A stretch of DNA of 64,000 nucleotides, taken from positions 122,865 to 186,864 of the forward strand of contig KV423956.1 of assembly GCA_001632435.1 (NCBI GenBank), in the 5' to 3' direction. The position numbers and the translations under genes were made by a program. This stretch comes from Calocera cornea HHB12733 (taxonomy: Eukaryota > Basidiomycota > Dacrymycetes > Dacrymycetales > Dacrymycetaceae). The notes below the pieces were generated by a model. The model worked only from the letters and a program-made list of their open reading frames with translations. It was not told where the DNA came from and searched no databases. Shown piece after piece: positions 1 to 9,881 of this stretch (position 1 is the first letter of the stretch; every line of letters starts with the position of its first letter).

Positions 1-949
1 AGGGAGTGCAGCGCACCCAGTACGTGCCCTTACTACCTGTTCTCCTTTTAGCGCCGCTCACAATGGATCCAGACAGCCATTAGTAACCGGTACCTCCGTT
101 CTGGCCCTCAAGTACAAGGACGGCATCATGATGGCTGCCGATTGCCTTGGTACGCCGGTTCATTCACGATCAGCGCATACATGCTGATGACAGCCGTATG
201 CAGCTTCGTATGGCTCCCTTGCGCGGTTCAAGGATATCACCCGTCTGCATGCTGTTGGACAGTACACGCTCATCGGCGCTGGTGGGGACATGTCCGACTT
301 CCAGTACCTGCAGCATCTGCTGAATGACCTCATGTGCGTATTGTTCCCTCCCCCCCTTCCCCAGCGAAGGCGTTGGCTGACATTGTCGAAGGATCGACGA
401 ATACACCTCTGACGACGGGCACAAGCTCGGTCCGGACGAGATCTACCACTACCTCTCCCAGGTCATGTACGCGCGGCGGACCAAGATGAACCCTCTGTGG
501 AATACGATGCTCGTGGGCGGGTTCAAGGATGGGCAGTCGTACGTGCCATCTATCCTCGCATAATTATTGCGCTAACATCCCTTCAGGTTCATGGGTTACG
601 TGGATCTGCTCGGGACAACCTACACCGCCTCGACGCTCGCCTCAGGGTACGGTGCATACATCGCCCAGCCGCTGCTGCGGAAGGCCGTGGAGGGCCGCGA
701 GACCACCCTCACGGAGGAGCAGGCACGGGCGATCATCCAGGAGTGCATGAAGGTGCTGTTCTACCGTGATGCGCGGTCGCTGAACAAGGTACGCGAATAC
801 TCTCTTGCCTATTTCATGCCGCGACTCATGCGCAATAGTACCAAATCGCGACCGTGACAGAACGCGGCGTTGAGATTGGTGATGCCATCTCTTCCGACAC
901 GGAGTGGGCCTTCGCGGAGAAGATTGCCGGCTACGGGGGGCAGCCATAG
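1..949 (+). CDS. PRE4: Proteasome subunit beta type-7 (20S core), 5' end outside the window
   Basis: This gene encodes the beta-7 subunit of the 20S proteasome core, a non-catalytic beta-ring subunit in nucleus and cytosol. Reading across short introns gives QPLVTGTSVLALKYKDGIMM, then YGSLARFKDITRLHAVGQYT and GGDMSDFQYLQ, then MNPLWNTMLVGGFKDGQS and FMGYVDLLGTTYTAS. These are the conserved blocks of this subunit. Introns lie near 150-195, 334-390, 540-587 and 788-830; the first exon(s) with the start codon lie upstream of base 1. The last exon ends GYGGQP and stops with TAG at 947-949. The family assignment is firm; the exact splice sites are by eye. Confidence 0.93.
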
Positions 950-1123
950 TGATGATGATGATGCTGGTGCCATTGCATGATATGATTAAGTGAGGTGGAG
1001 ATTGTGTAGACAGAATATACAATGTGCTACCGAGATGCAACGCGCGTACACGTGATGCCCAATGCCAAACATGAGGAAGATGAATAACCACCACAAACAT
1101 TTACAACGCTGGAGAGTCTACGA

Positions 1124-4100
1124 TCATCCAGTTGCTGCCTTCTTAGCCGCCGGAGGAACAGACACCGTCGCTGCCCCTTGGCCCGGTTTGTTGCTCGGCT
1201 TGGTCGGCTTGTCTTGGTGAGGCGGCTTGCTCTTCGCGAAACGCTTCTGCGAATCCTCTCTTGACGACTCTTGCTGGTCGGCCCTCTTCACATATGACTT
1301 CTTCTCGTACGGCTTCTTTTCATACGGCTTCATCACATACTGCTTCTTCACGTACGGACCACGCTCCTGCGAACCTGGGTCTGACGGCTCTTCCCGGTTG
1401 GCCTTCTTGATATATGGTTTTTTGATATGCGGTCGCTTCACGTACGGCTTCGGCTGCCCCTGCTCCGATGATTCGTCAGTCTCCTCCTCGACGGCCTCGG
1501 CATCTTCCTCAGACATCTCGACCTCCGCGTCTTTCTCTTGCCCAGCGTCGGACGTCGGGATCTTGCCAGTCTTATGGAGAGCGTCCTCGTCCTCCTCCGT
1601 CAACGGCGCCTCCTCCTCACTCTCCTCCTGATATCGCTGCAGGGTCGCTTCGGTGATCTCAGCCTTGGCAAGTGCCGCCTTGCGCTCCTCGGTCTCTTCG
1701 ATGGGAATGCCGTACTCGTCCATCAGACCGATCGTGCAGATGTTGCTCCCTTCCATCCCCTTCCAGATCCGGATCTGCTCCTCAACGCGCGGCTGCCATT
1801 CTCCAAAAAGAACGGGGATCTTGCCCTGGTACTCCCACTGCAGGCCCTCGCCGTTGATCGTGCGGCCCAGGTCTTTCGGTGTCAACCGGAGGCCAACGAA
1901 TCCACCGCGATGACCTTGCAAACGGAGGGAAGTGTCCATGCAGAGGCCGCGCATGCGAGTGAGCCTCATCTCCCGCATGCGAGAGGCGAAGGACGAGGCG
2001 TGCTTGCGGTCGTCCCCCGACACACTGGCGTAGTACGGGAGGCCACGAGAGAGGGATTTGCTGAGCCGCAGGACGGAGGCGGCAATGGGTCGCGTGGGGA
2101 ATGTCATTGCGAGCAGGGGGCGGAAGAACGGCTCCTGCTGCATTAACGCGCTGTACTGCTCCCTGCGCTCCTTGAGTTTCTCTTTGTTCTCGTCCACCAC
2201 CGGTTCCGCGCCCGTCCCGAACACATTCGCCAGGGCCGTCGCCTCCTCACGCGCGACCATCGCCTTCATGATCCGCTTGATAGGCGGGACGTAGACAGGG
2301 GGCAGGTCGGTAGCGCCGGCGGCCTTGAGCCGCACATAGGCCTCAATCTCCAACTCAGACATGTCCTTGACGTGGACGACACCGTCCTCGTTCACGGGCA
2401 GGGCCTTCACGAGCTTCGCCGCCTCGGCGTTGATCTCCTCCACGCCATGGTGGCGCTTCTTGAGCTCGACGGCCTGGGCCCACGCAGGCGGCTGCTCTTC
2501 CAGCAGCTGGTCGTACATGTCGCCCGAGTCGGGCCCTCCCTCCATGTGGCTTCCCATGCCCGAGTCGGGCACGACTTGATGGGGCGGCACCGGGCGCTGG
2601 AAAGGCGGCCCGAGCGCGGGGTTGCGGAATACCGGGGGGGATGCTGACGACTTTCTCGGCGGTTCGCGGGGGAAGAGCGCGAGGGATGTCGGGGCGAAGA
2701 AGCGAGAGATGGACGTGGAGAAGGAGCGCTTGATGATGGTGGGGAAGGAGGAGGGAGAGGTAGGTGAGACGGTGGATGTGGTGGTCGTGTGCTCGGGAGA
2801 AGAGGCGATCTCGGGGTCGAGGGGTTGCGAGGAGGTGGAGAAGGTGGAGTGAGAGTGGGAGGCGGCTGCGGTAGATATTGAAGGAGCAGCTTCATCCGCC
2901 GCTGCAACAGATTCTGCATCTTCTGCAATAACATCCCCTTCCTCTACTGCAGCAACCTGCGCGTCGTCGGTAGCCTGGGATGCCTCAGCCTCCTCAGCAG
3001 CCGCAGAGGCCGCAGCGTCCCCGCCCGTCACCTCCGTCTCCTCCTGCGCGGCTACCTCTGTATCCGCACTGGACGTCGGAGCCTCAGCTTCATCCGCCTC
3101 GCTGACAGCCGCAGCATCCTCTCCAGTGACCTCTTTCTCCTCAGCAGCGGCCACCTGAGGATCTTCAGCGGCCGAGTCGGAGGCTTCAGCCATCTTGTCA
3201 GCCTCAGTCGCTCCAAAGTCATCGGTAGCAACCTCTCCCTCCTCCTCTGCCGCCGCCTGCTCGTCCCGCTCCTCAACCGCATCCGAAGCGGAAGCAGGGT
3301 TGAGCGGTGCAGATCTCGTCGCTGGCTCTTGGAAGGCGAGGGCGGGGTTGATCTCCCTCAGGGCTTCGAGTTCCCAGGGCTGGAGGGTGCCGTCGTCCTC
3401 CCCTTCCCCCTGCCTCTCCTCACCCCGTTCCCCTTCCGGCTCCTCCGTCGCATCCTCCTCCCCCTCCTTACTCACCCACGACCGCGGCTCCGTCTGCACC
3501 AGCCCGAGTTCGTAAAGCTCCCAAGGGGAGTTCCACCAACGCGAGAACTTCTTCTTCCCCCACTTCTCGTCAAACGGCCACACAGCATTATCCAGCGTCG
3601 TCCGGAACAGGTGCGGGCTGTCGTTCATCTTGCGCAAAAGGGCGGGGAAAACGTCCGCGGGGCACATGCCCACCACGTGCTCCGGCACCGTCGGCCGCCC
3701 ACGCTCGTACTGGATGAGGTGCCGCGTTTCGAGCAGGTAGACCGTGTACGGGACGTAGGCTTCCGAGGGGGGCCGCTCGTACACTTTGTTCTTGACCAGG
3801 TAGGCTCCGCCTGCCCACCAGTTGGAAGCGCGCAGGTCGCGCGGTTTGGTAAACCCTCCCATGTACCTGAATGACAAACGTATCAGTACCGCCCCCAGAT
3901 GGACAGCCCACACATGTGTAAGGAACAAAGTAGAAAGGGACGCACGTCTTGACTGGCGTCAGGGCCATAGTGATATCGATGCGCTCGTCGCGCTCTGCCT
4001 TCTTGACACGGGAGAGGACGACGCGGTATACGCCGTGTGCGGGCTGGTTGGCGTACATGGATGGGCTGCGAGCGCGGACGCGGGAGAGGGCGGTGGGGGG

Positions 4101-4169
4101 TGGGGAGAGGGTGGAGGGGGCGCTGAACGCCGATGTGATGCCGCCCGCGGCGGGGGGCGCGCGGGGCAT
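1124..4169 (-). CDS. Long acidic protein with lysine/tyrosine C-terminal repeats, function unknown
   Basis: Starting at the ATG at 4169 and removing a 79-base intron (3867-3945) gives a 988-residue protein. I do not recognise the family. The first ~220 residues look folded and are rich in W, Y and P (for example WWAGGAYLVKNKVYERPP). Residues ~230-480 are a low-complexity Ala/Glu/Asp tract. A second folded-looking part lies around LRLTPKDLGRTINGEGLQWE. The end is very basic, with repeated units such as KPYEKKPYEKKSYVKR. In-frame codons continue upstream to about 4262, where there is an acceptor-like AAG, so a further 5' exon is likely and the start is uncertain. An organellar or RNA-related role is possible, but that is only a guess from the basic tail. 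Confidence 0.72.
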
Positions 4170-4746
4170 TGTGGGCGAGGTGGGTGCGGGAGCGAGGGGT
4201 GCTCCTCCTGCTGCGTCTTGCGCGCTAGTGTTGCTGGTTGCCTTAGGAGTTGTAGTCGTCGATACTTGGAGTGAATAGACAGTATAAAAGTAGGAATGGT
4301 GGGTATGTATGCACAGCGACGAGTGAGTGGGCGCACGGGCTACCGTGCCCTTTTGAGCGGGAGCGGCCACCGCACACGACCGCGTCCCAAAAGCAGCAGC
4401 AATTACTTCAATTCGGCCGGAGCCTTTTCCTTCCCTACACCGCAGAAAAGGCACCGCTTCGACACCGTATGGAGCGGCCCCTTCTGCATTCCAGGGTAAT
4501 CCTCCGTCCCTCGATACCCGGGCCGTCCTCCTCGAGATAGGCAGGACTACTCCGGCTGGAACCCGGTATGACGACCGCCGGTCTACTCATGGCGCTCATT
4601 CCCTTCCATTCCATTACCCTCGTGCTTCAAATCCACAATGATATTTAGTTGGGCTTGGCAGATGATGCGACGATTCGAGCTCAGCAGGATCACTGGCATT
4701 ACATTATTATACGCTGGAGGGAGTTGAAACACGTCTTATACATAGT
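4170..4746. other. Intergenic stretch, possible 5' exon of the preceding gene
   Basis: No complete gene is visible here. A short minus-strand reading frame beginning near 4489 (MQKGPLHTVSKRCLFCGVG) could be the missing first exon of the acidic-protein gene, but no donor is convincing. Bases 4641-4660 contain a 17-base match (TATTTAGTTGGGCTTGG) to the 24-base sequence found at 5635 and 7137. Confidence 0.4.
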
Positions 4747-6419
4747 CTACAAACGCGGACCGGATGTCGAAGCCTCTGCCACTTCATCGTCTCTCGTCCT
4801 CTCGCCCGCCTCGACCGCGCCAGAGAAGTTCCAACCGCTCGCCTCTGCGGAAATATCACCGACATCCCTCAGCTCATCCGGCTGCTCTTCCAGCCTAATA
4901 GGCTCCACCGTCTCGTTGCTCATCTCGAGAACCTCTCTCGCTCGCTCGATATCCTCTTCGGACGCTTGGGTCGCCGCCTCGCTCTCTTGGATCTTCGTCG
5001 TGTAGAGAAAGTGACGGATGGGTCGCGGCGAGCGATTGGAGGCGAGCCTATCGCGAACCTTGAGGTACTGCTCGTATTGGCCGGTAAGCGCCGAGGCGAA
5101 GAGCATGGTGAACGCGGCGGATTCGTAGTTGACCTTCACCCAGACGGGAATCACAGCTGTATTTGATGTCAATAGTTGCGTAGGTTATGGTGGTGACAGA
5201 CGCACCAGCCGTGACCAGCAAGAACCACCAGTAGAGATAGATCATGAGGCCCACCCACTCGATGAAGTTGATCACATTGCCCCAAAACAGCTCCCAGAGA
5301 TGCGCCCCAGTCATATTCTCCGGGTCCTCGAAAAGATCACCCCAGTAAACCTTCTGCTCCTTCCACCACCTTGGCCAGAACGTCAACCACCTACGCCCCG
5401 TCTGGCGACCCTTCTTCGCACGCAGTGCATGCCGCCTTCTGCTTGTCGTAAACTTGTATCTTGCCGTGTATTTGGCGATGACCAGTTGCCGGACACGCTC
5501 GGCCTCGATTATGTGCTGCGGAGCATCTTCTTCATCGATCAAGCTCTCCAGCGTCATCAACAGCTTTGCCTCATCATCTGTCACGTCGCTACCGAGGGGA
5601 TTGATCTCGTAGCTAATGAACTAAGCGGTCTCGTCAACTTCCAAGCCCAACTAAATACAAATGCGCACTCACCCCCATGAAGTTCCCATTGTCATCGTAC
5701 TGGGGCTCGTCCCAGACCGTCTGCTCGTGTTCGAAGAGCCTACGCCCAGCGTAGGGTATATTCGACAGCGCACGATCCCCCGACAGCTCGAAACGCACGA
5801 TGAGGCAGATGAAGTCCCATGGGGGCTCGTCGACGCCGGTCGGGATGTTTCGACGTTCGATCTCTAGAAGGAGACGGATCTCGGGAGGAAAGCGATTAAG
5901 GTTGATATCCATGATGTTGATGTATGTCCGGCCCGGGGCCGTCGTCGCTGGAACTGCAGAGCCGGCTGTCGATGGGGCATCGTGCCTCGCACTACGAGTG
6001 CTGGAGGCGTCGTCCCCCGCAGCAGCGATTGCAGGGGCTTCTGCTGCTCCTGCACCTCTGCGCCAATGGTCCTCATTCGAGTCGTCTCCTCCTCCTTCCT
6101 CTCCACTCCCCTCTCCAGCTCCTCCATCGTCGTCACCTCCATCAGCTCCTCCGTCGTCGCCATCCGCCCCGGCAGCTCCTTGATCGCCGCCTCCGCCGGA
6201 GCCACCAGCCCCGCTGGTGCTCGGGTCGCCAATTCCGCCGTGGAGCGCAGAAGTCACCTCCTTGAAGGCGTCGAGGGCACTTTCGTTCAGACGCACCCTC
6301 TCTTCGAGCGAGATCGTAGTGGCGGGCTCTTCTGGAACGTACTGCGTATGATGACCATGCGAAGTAAACCGAGGTACGTGACGGGCATTGTCGGTTGCAT
6401 TAGGGGTGTTAGGATCCAT
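4747..6419 (-). CDS. Predicted membrane protein of unknown function (523 aa, 3 exons)
   Basis: Exons are 6419-5673, 5620-5206 and 5156-4747, with introns of 52 and 49 bases, giving 523 residues. The N-terminal half is disordered, with a Gly/Asp/Glu-rich tract (about residues 70-120). A conserved-looking part then begins around INLNRFPPEIRLLLEIERRN. After a basic stretch (SRRRHALRAKKGRQTGRR) comes a hydrophobic, aromatic segment (about residues 345-385, including FIEWVGLMIYLYWWFLLVTA) that should span the membrane once or twice. The C-terminus is acidic. I recognise no family. Intron 2 (5157-5205) is nearly half filled by one copy of the 23-base motif, and intron 1 holds the 24-base sequence shared with the gene at 6923. 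Confidence 0.8.
5181..5202 (-). repeat. 23-base intronic motif, copy 1
   Basis: On the minus strand this reads CGTCTGTCACCACCATAACC followed by TA. It begins 3 bases after the 5' splice site of a 49-base intron, in the sense direction of the host membrane-protein gene. It is one of 15 copies between 5.2 and 16.1 kb. Confidence 0.9.
5635..5658 (+). repeat. 24-base sequence identical to 7137-7160
   Basis: CAACTTCCAAGCCCAACTAA followed by ATAC occurs here, inside intron 1 of the minus-strand membrane-protein gene, and again at 7137-7160 inside an exon of the next gene. A 17-base partial copy in inverse orientation lies at 4642-4658. Confidence 0.9.
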
Positions 6420-6922
6420 TGTCGTAGAGAAAGTCGTATGGAGAATTGTTTAGTGAGAGTGAGGGCAGGCAGAACTAGCGAGTGGATTTTGTGGTTAGGA
6501 AAGCGAAACGTGTATATGTGGTTTGGGTATGAGATGGAAGAGGTGACGGAAAGGAATGGGCGAAAAGTTGCATAGCAGGACGTGTCCCTGATGATGCTAA
6601 TCATCCCATCACGTGTACAGGATTGTGTCCGCCTGCGCATATGGCCTCAACTCCCCTGATTGCAGTCCTTCCCCTCCTCGCTGTCAATCTCGCTGTTCCT
6701 ACTTCAACACCTGCCTGCTGCTACTTCAACACCTGCCTGCTGCTACTTCAACACCTGCCTGCCTCGCTATCGCTATCGCTATCTCATTCACTTCTGTCCT
6801 TGCTGTCGCTCTTGCGATCACGCTGAATCACCTGTTACCTCAGTACATCCGGACTGTCAGCAAGTACATCTGGTCCTCAACTGTACACCGACCTGCTAGT
6901 CATACGTGTACCATCTAGTACC
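6420..6922. other. Divergent intergenic region with short tandem repeats
   Basis: This is the shared upstream region of the genes at 6419 (minus) and 6923 (plus). It holds three tandem copies of a 22-base unit (CTACTTCAACACCTGCCTGC then TG) at 6699-6762, followed by a short run of CGCTAT hexamers at about 6770-6787. I see no gene here. Confidence 0.8.
6699..6762 (+). repeat. 22-base tandem repeat, 3 copies
   Basis: The unit CTACTTCAACACCTGCCTGC plus TG occurs at 6699-6720 and 6721-6742, with a slightly shortened third copy from 6743. It sits about 160-220 bases upstream of the start codon at 6923. Confidence 0.92.
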
Positions 6923-8618
6923 ATGTCAAGCTTCGAACCCGATAAGATGATCTCTGCGGGTTCCAACGCTGTCGATGTGGTTATGGCTACAGGTGCGTGG
7001 TATTACCCTCATATGTTGAAGTCAGCTGAGACCTATATGGTCAGTCTGTGGCGGTACCTCGGTACCCCTGCCCCGCGACAATCCGGCGGCATCCACCGAT
7101 GAGGTCTACCATCCCGCCGAGGTCGAATCATCGCATCAACTTCCAAGCCCAACTAAATACCAAGGCGATCCTGCCATCGGTCATGCCGATGCTATGGACG
7201 TCGATTCCGTCGTCACTGAACCTTATGTGGCGACGGAGCAGAAGCCAACGGAACTGCACAACACGAGCACGGACGCCGACCATGGTCCCGACTTCGCAAC
7301 GAATGCTGCTCCTCGCGGAGTGACTGTCGACTCCACCAATGCTCATACTTCCGGTGGTCTCGCTCCGAACGCCATCTCCGCTCCCGCCGTTGCGACTGAG
7401 AACAACGAAGGTGTTGCAGACAGTATGACACCAAGCCCAATCTCGCCTCCTCCCACGCCCGAGAAGGGTGGTCCTCAAGGCCCGCCGGCTTCTCAACGTG
7501 ACGCAGTTCTCGTCTCCGCTCGAGTTCAGCCAAGGGCGAGAACCTCTCTCGACGTCCCCCAGCCTCTTACGCCTCCCCGTACTCCTCGCTACCGCCAACC
7601 TTCCCTGAACTCCGAGCACAGCACCGTACTCTCCGTGATCTCCGAGTTCACGCCGCGTCATGGCAACACTATGAGCTCTGATGTTACCGAGTTGACCGAC
7701 ATATCCGAACAGCCAGGCCATGTGGATGTCGGTCTTCAAAAGAGCGATATCGACATGGTCCACGATTCCCCTACTCAACTTCCTACGGATTCTCAGACTC
7801 TGCTTCCGCCGCCTTCTGATGGCGACCTCGGGTCTATGAAGGTCCCGGGCTCAAACGCACCCTCGTTGCATAGCGTGGTTCCCGCTGTGGTCGTGTCGAA
7901 CGAGGACGGAGAAGCTGTTATCCATCACGAGCCTGTTGTTAGGCCGGAGGTCCGCGCTGCCAGTGCCGCTCCGACCCCGACGATTGGGCATCGCAGCTTT
8001 GCGTCGGCCATGCGCGCCCATGCCAGGGAGGCTGGCATTGATAGCGGTGTCTATCATGACCGCCCTCACTCTTACAGCGAGGCTATCCAGAATAGGACGA
8101 ACGAGCTCCTGAACAGCGGCATCATCTACTCCGGCCCCCCGATCTACATCCCCAGCGCTAATGCCGGAGAAGACATGCCCCATGCTATCCCTCGTCACCC
8201 CGCCCGGTCCTACAACGAGGCTCTTATGAGCAAGTACACCCAAGCGCAGGAAGGCGGTCTTGAATTTCGTCGGCCCAGGTACATAGGCTCCGGTCCCTAT
8301 TCGGCCGGCTACTTCACGCAAGAGGATCAGGAGCGGCATAGGTTGGCTGAGGCGGAGGAATGGGCTCAAATGAAGGCGGCTGCTGAAGAGGAAGGCGCTC
8401 GCAACGGGCATAGAAAAGCCCTGCCTTTCAAGCGCAGGTGGGAGTGCGAGAGGAACGAGAAGCTGAACCTTGCGTCCAAGCGTGCAGGCAAGCGTACCGC
8501 AACCACCTCCACAAGCCCGGCGCCAACCTCAACCGACTCCTCCAGCAAGCGCTCCTTCGGCTTTCTCAGGAAGAGGCGCACCGATGCAAGCGAAGGCAAA
8601 ACTGCGGTTGGCCGCTGA
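6923..8618 (+). CDS. Disordered protein of unknown function with basic C-terminus (547 aa)
   Basis: Exon 1 is 6923-6992 (MSSFEPDKMISAGSNAVDVV...), the intron is 6993-7044 (52 bases) and exon 2 is 7045-8618. The frame joins cleanly in phase 1, giving 547 residues. The first two thirds are Pro/Ser/Thr/Asp-rich with SP/TP motifs and look disordered. A more ordered, charged helical part follows (about residues 440-490, with EDQERHRLAEAEEWAQMKAA). The last ~60 residues are Lys/Arg-rich (for example SSKRSFGFLRKRRTDAS) and could direct the protein to the nucleus. I recognise no domain. The coding sequence at 7137-7160 is identical to intron sequence of the neighbouring gene, and a copy of the 23-base motif lies 54 bases after the stop codon. 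Confidence 0.78.
7137..7160 (+). repeat. 24-base sequence identical to 5635-5658, here coding
   Basis: The sequence lies in exon 2 of the gene at 6923 and encodes part of HQLPSPTKYQG. The other identical copy is intronic in the neighbouring minus-strand gene. Confidence 0.9.
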
Positions 8619-9214
8619 AATGCACAACATCGTGCACCTTCAGCGGCCGAGCCGGACGACTACAACTGATTCTGTCTGTTACCACCATAACCTGTTTCTG
8701 GAGTCTCCTGTGCTTGGTGGCAGGAGTCCCCGTCCCGTCTTTTCTCCTCGGCGATTGACGCGCAGAGTCGCCAATCGCCTTCACAGTCTTCACCTACAAA
8801 GCCTCACCGTGCCACTCTTTTTTCCTTGCGATCCCTATGCCTTCCTCCTTCCATTTCTTTCTCGAGTCCCGGCTCATGCCCTGCGTCCGCTTCCTGCTTT
8901 CCACATCGTGTGCCCTGTATGATACTTTCTGCCATGCTCGCCTTCCAGCGATGTAACACTGGCTTTCCTCTTCCGCGTTCTCGCCACCTTTTTCACTCTT
9001 CCTGCTCCGCTGACCAAGGCTAGCGGACTATCGTCTTTACCATGCGCCTCCTCTTGTGTACCACCCTATATACTTTCATCGGTGTACTTTGCGTTGGCTG
9101 CCCCAGGAGCCGATGCTGTGGCAATGAATCAATTTCACCGGTGCAGTATGCCATCTGCTGTCTAGTACAAACATATCATCCGGTATAGCTATGAGTATCG
9201 CATAACATTGGTCA
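8619..9214. other. Intergenic 3' flanks, one copy of the 23-base motif
   Basis: This stretch lies between the convergent genes ending at 8618 and 9215. It is pyrimidine-rich on the plus strand and carries the motif at 8672-8694. No gene is visible. Confidence 0.7.
8672..8694 (+). repeat. 23-base motif, copy 2 (3' flank)
   Basis: CTGTCTGTTACCACCATAAC followed by CTG, 54 bases after the stop codon of the gene at 6923 and in its sense direction. This is a near-perfect copy of the intronic motif. Confidence 0.9.
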
Positions 9215-9766
9215 TCAGAACAGGCGTTGGCGAGTAGGGGTGGTGTTCCAGTCTTGTTCCGCCTCCATATCCTCCATATCCGTCTCGCTTACAATGCTCG
9301 AATCGCCCTCCGCGTCCACGGCCCGCTCCATCTCCATCTCACTGACAGCGTCGATGTGTCCGGCGAGAGCGGAGGGGTTGCGCGCGTTGTTCGCCTTCAA
9401 GACATCATTGGGACGCACAAAGCGGGTGGGCAGCGGGGCGTTGACAACCACTGCCTCGGCCGGGTCGACGTTGGAGAATGTCGCCTGGGGTTCGAATTTG
9501 CGCATCCAATCAAACTGCGAGTGGCGCAAGCCTTCTCCAGGACGGTCCACCCTGGTGGTAGGCTCGGGGCTACCCATGATCACAGTAATGGCTTTGCCGT
9601 TGGTGCCGAGGCCGGTGGTGTCGACACGAGGCTGGGTGACACTCAGCACGATGTCCTAAGTAACTGTTGTGAGCCCCGCTAGCCTTGTGTGACTGACCAT
9701 GCTTACCGAGCGAGATGTTTTGAACACTATATTGACAGTTATCTGGGACGCCGCAGTGGCAGACAT
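9215..9766 (-). CDS. Small protein of unknown function (166 aa, 2 exons)
   Basis: Exon 1 is 9766-9707 (MSATAASQITVNIVFKTSRS), the intron is 9706-9656 (51 bases), and exon 2 is 9655-9215 beginning DIVLSVTQPRVDTTG. The frame joins in phase 0. The first ~55 residues look like a beta-rich folded unit, and the rest is acidic and low in complexity. I recognise no family. Its start lies only about 115 bases from the start of the divergent transposase-like gene at 9882, so the two probably share a promoter region. Confidence 0.75.
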
Positions 9767-9881
9767 GGCGGTCTTGAATGAAGATAGTCGGGTTTGAAGG
9801 GGCGCATTTGATTGTTTATGTGAGCTGTCAGGGTCACATGCCGACCCTGACTGGTGCCATGCGGATTGCGGCACCGCTGGC

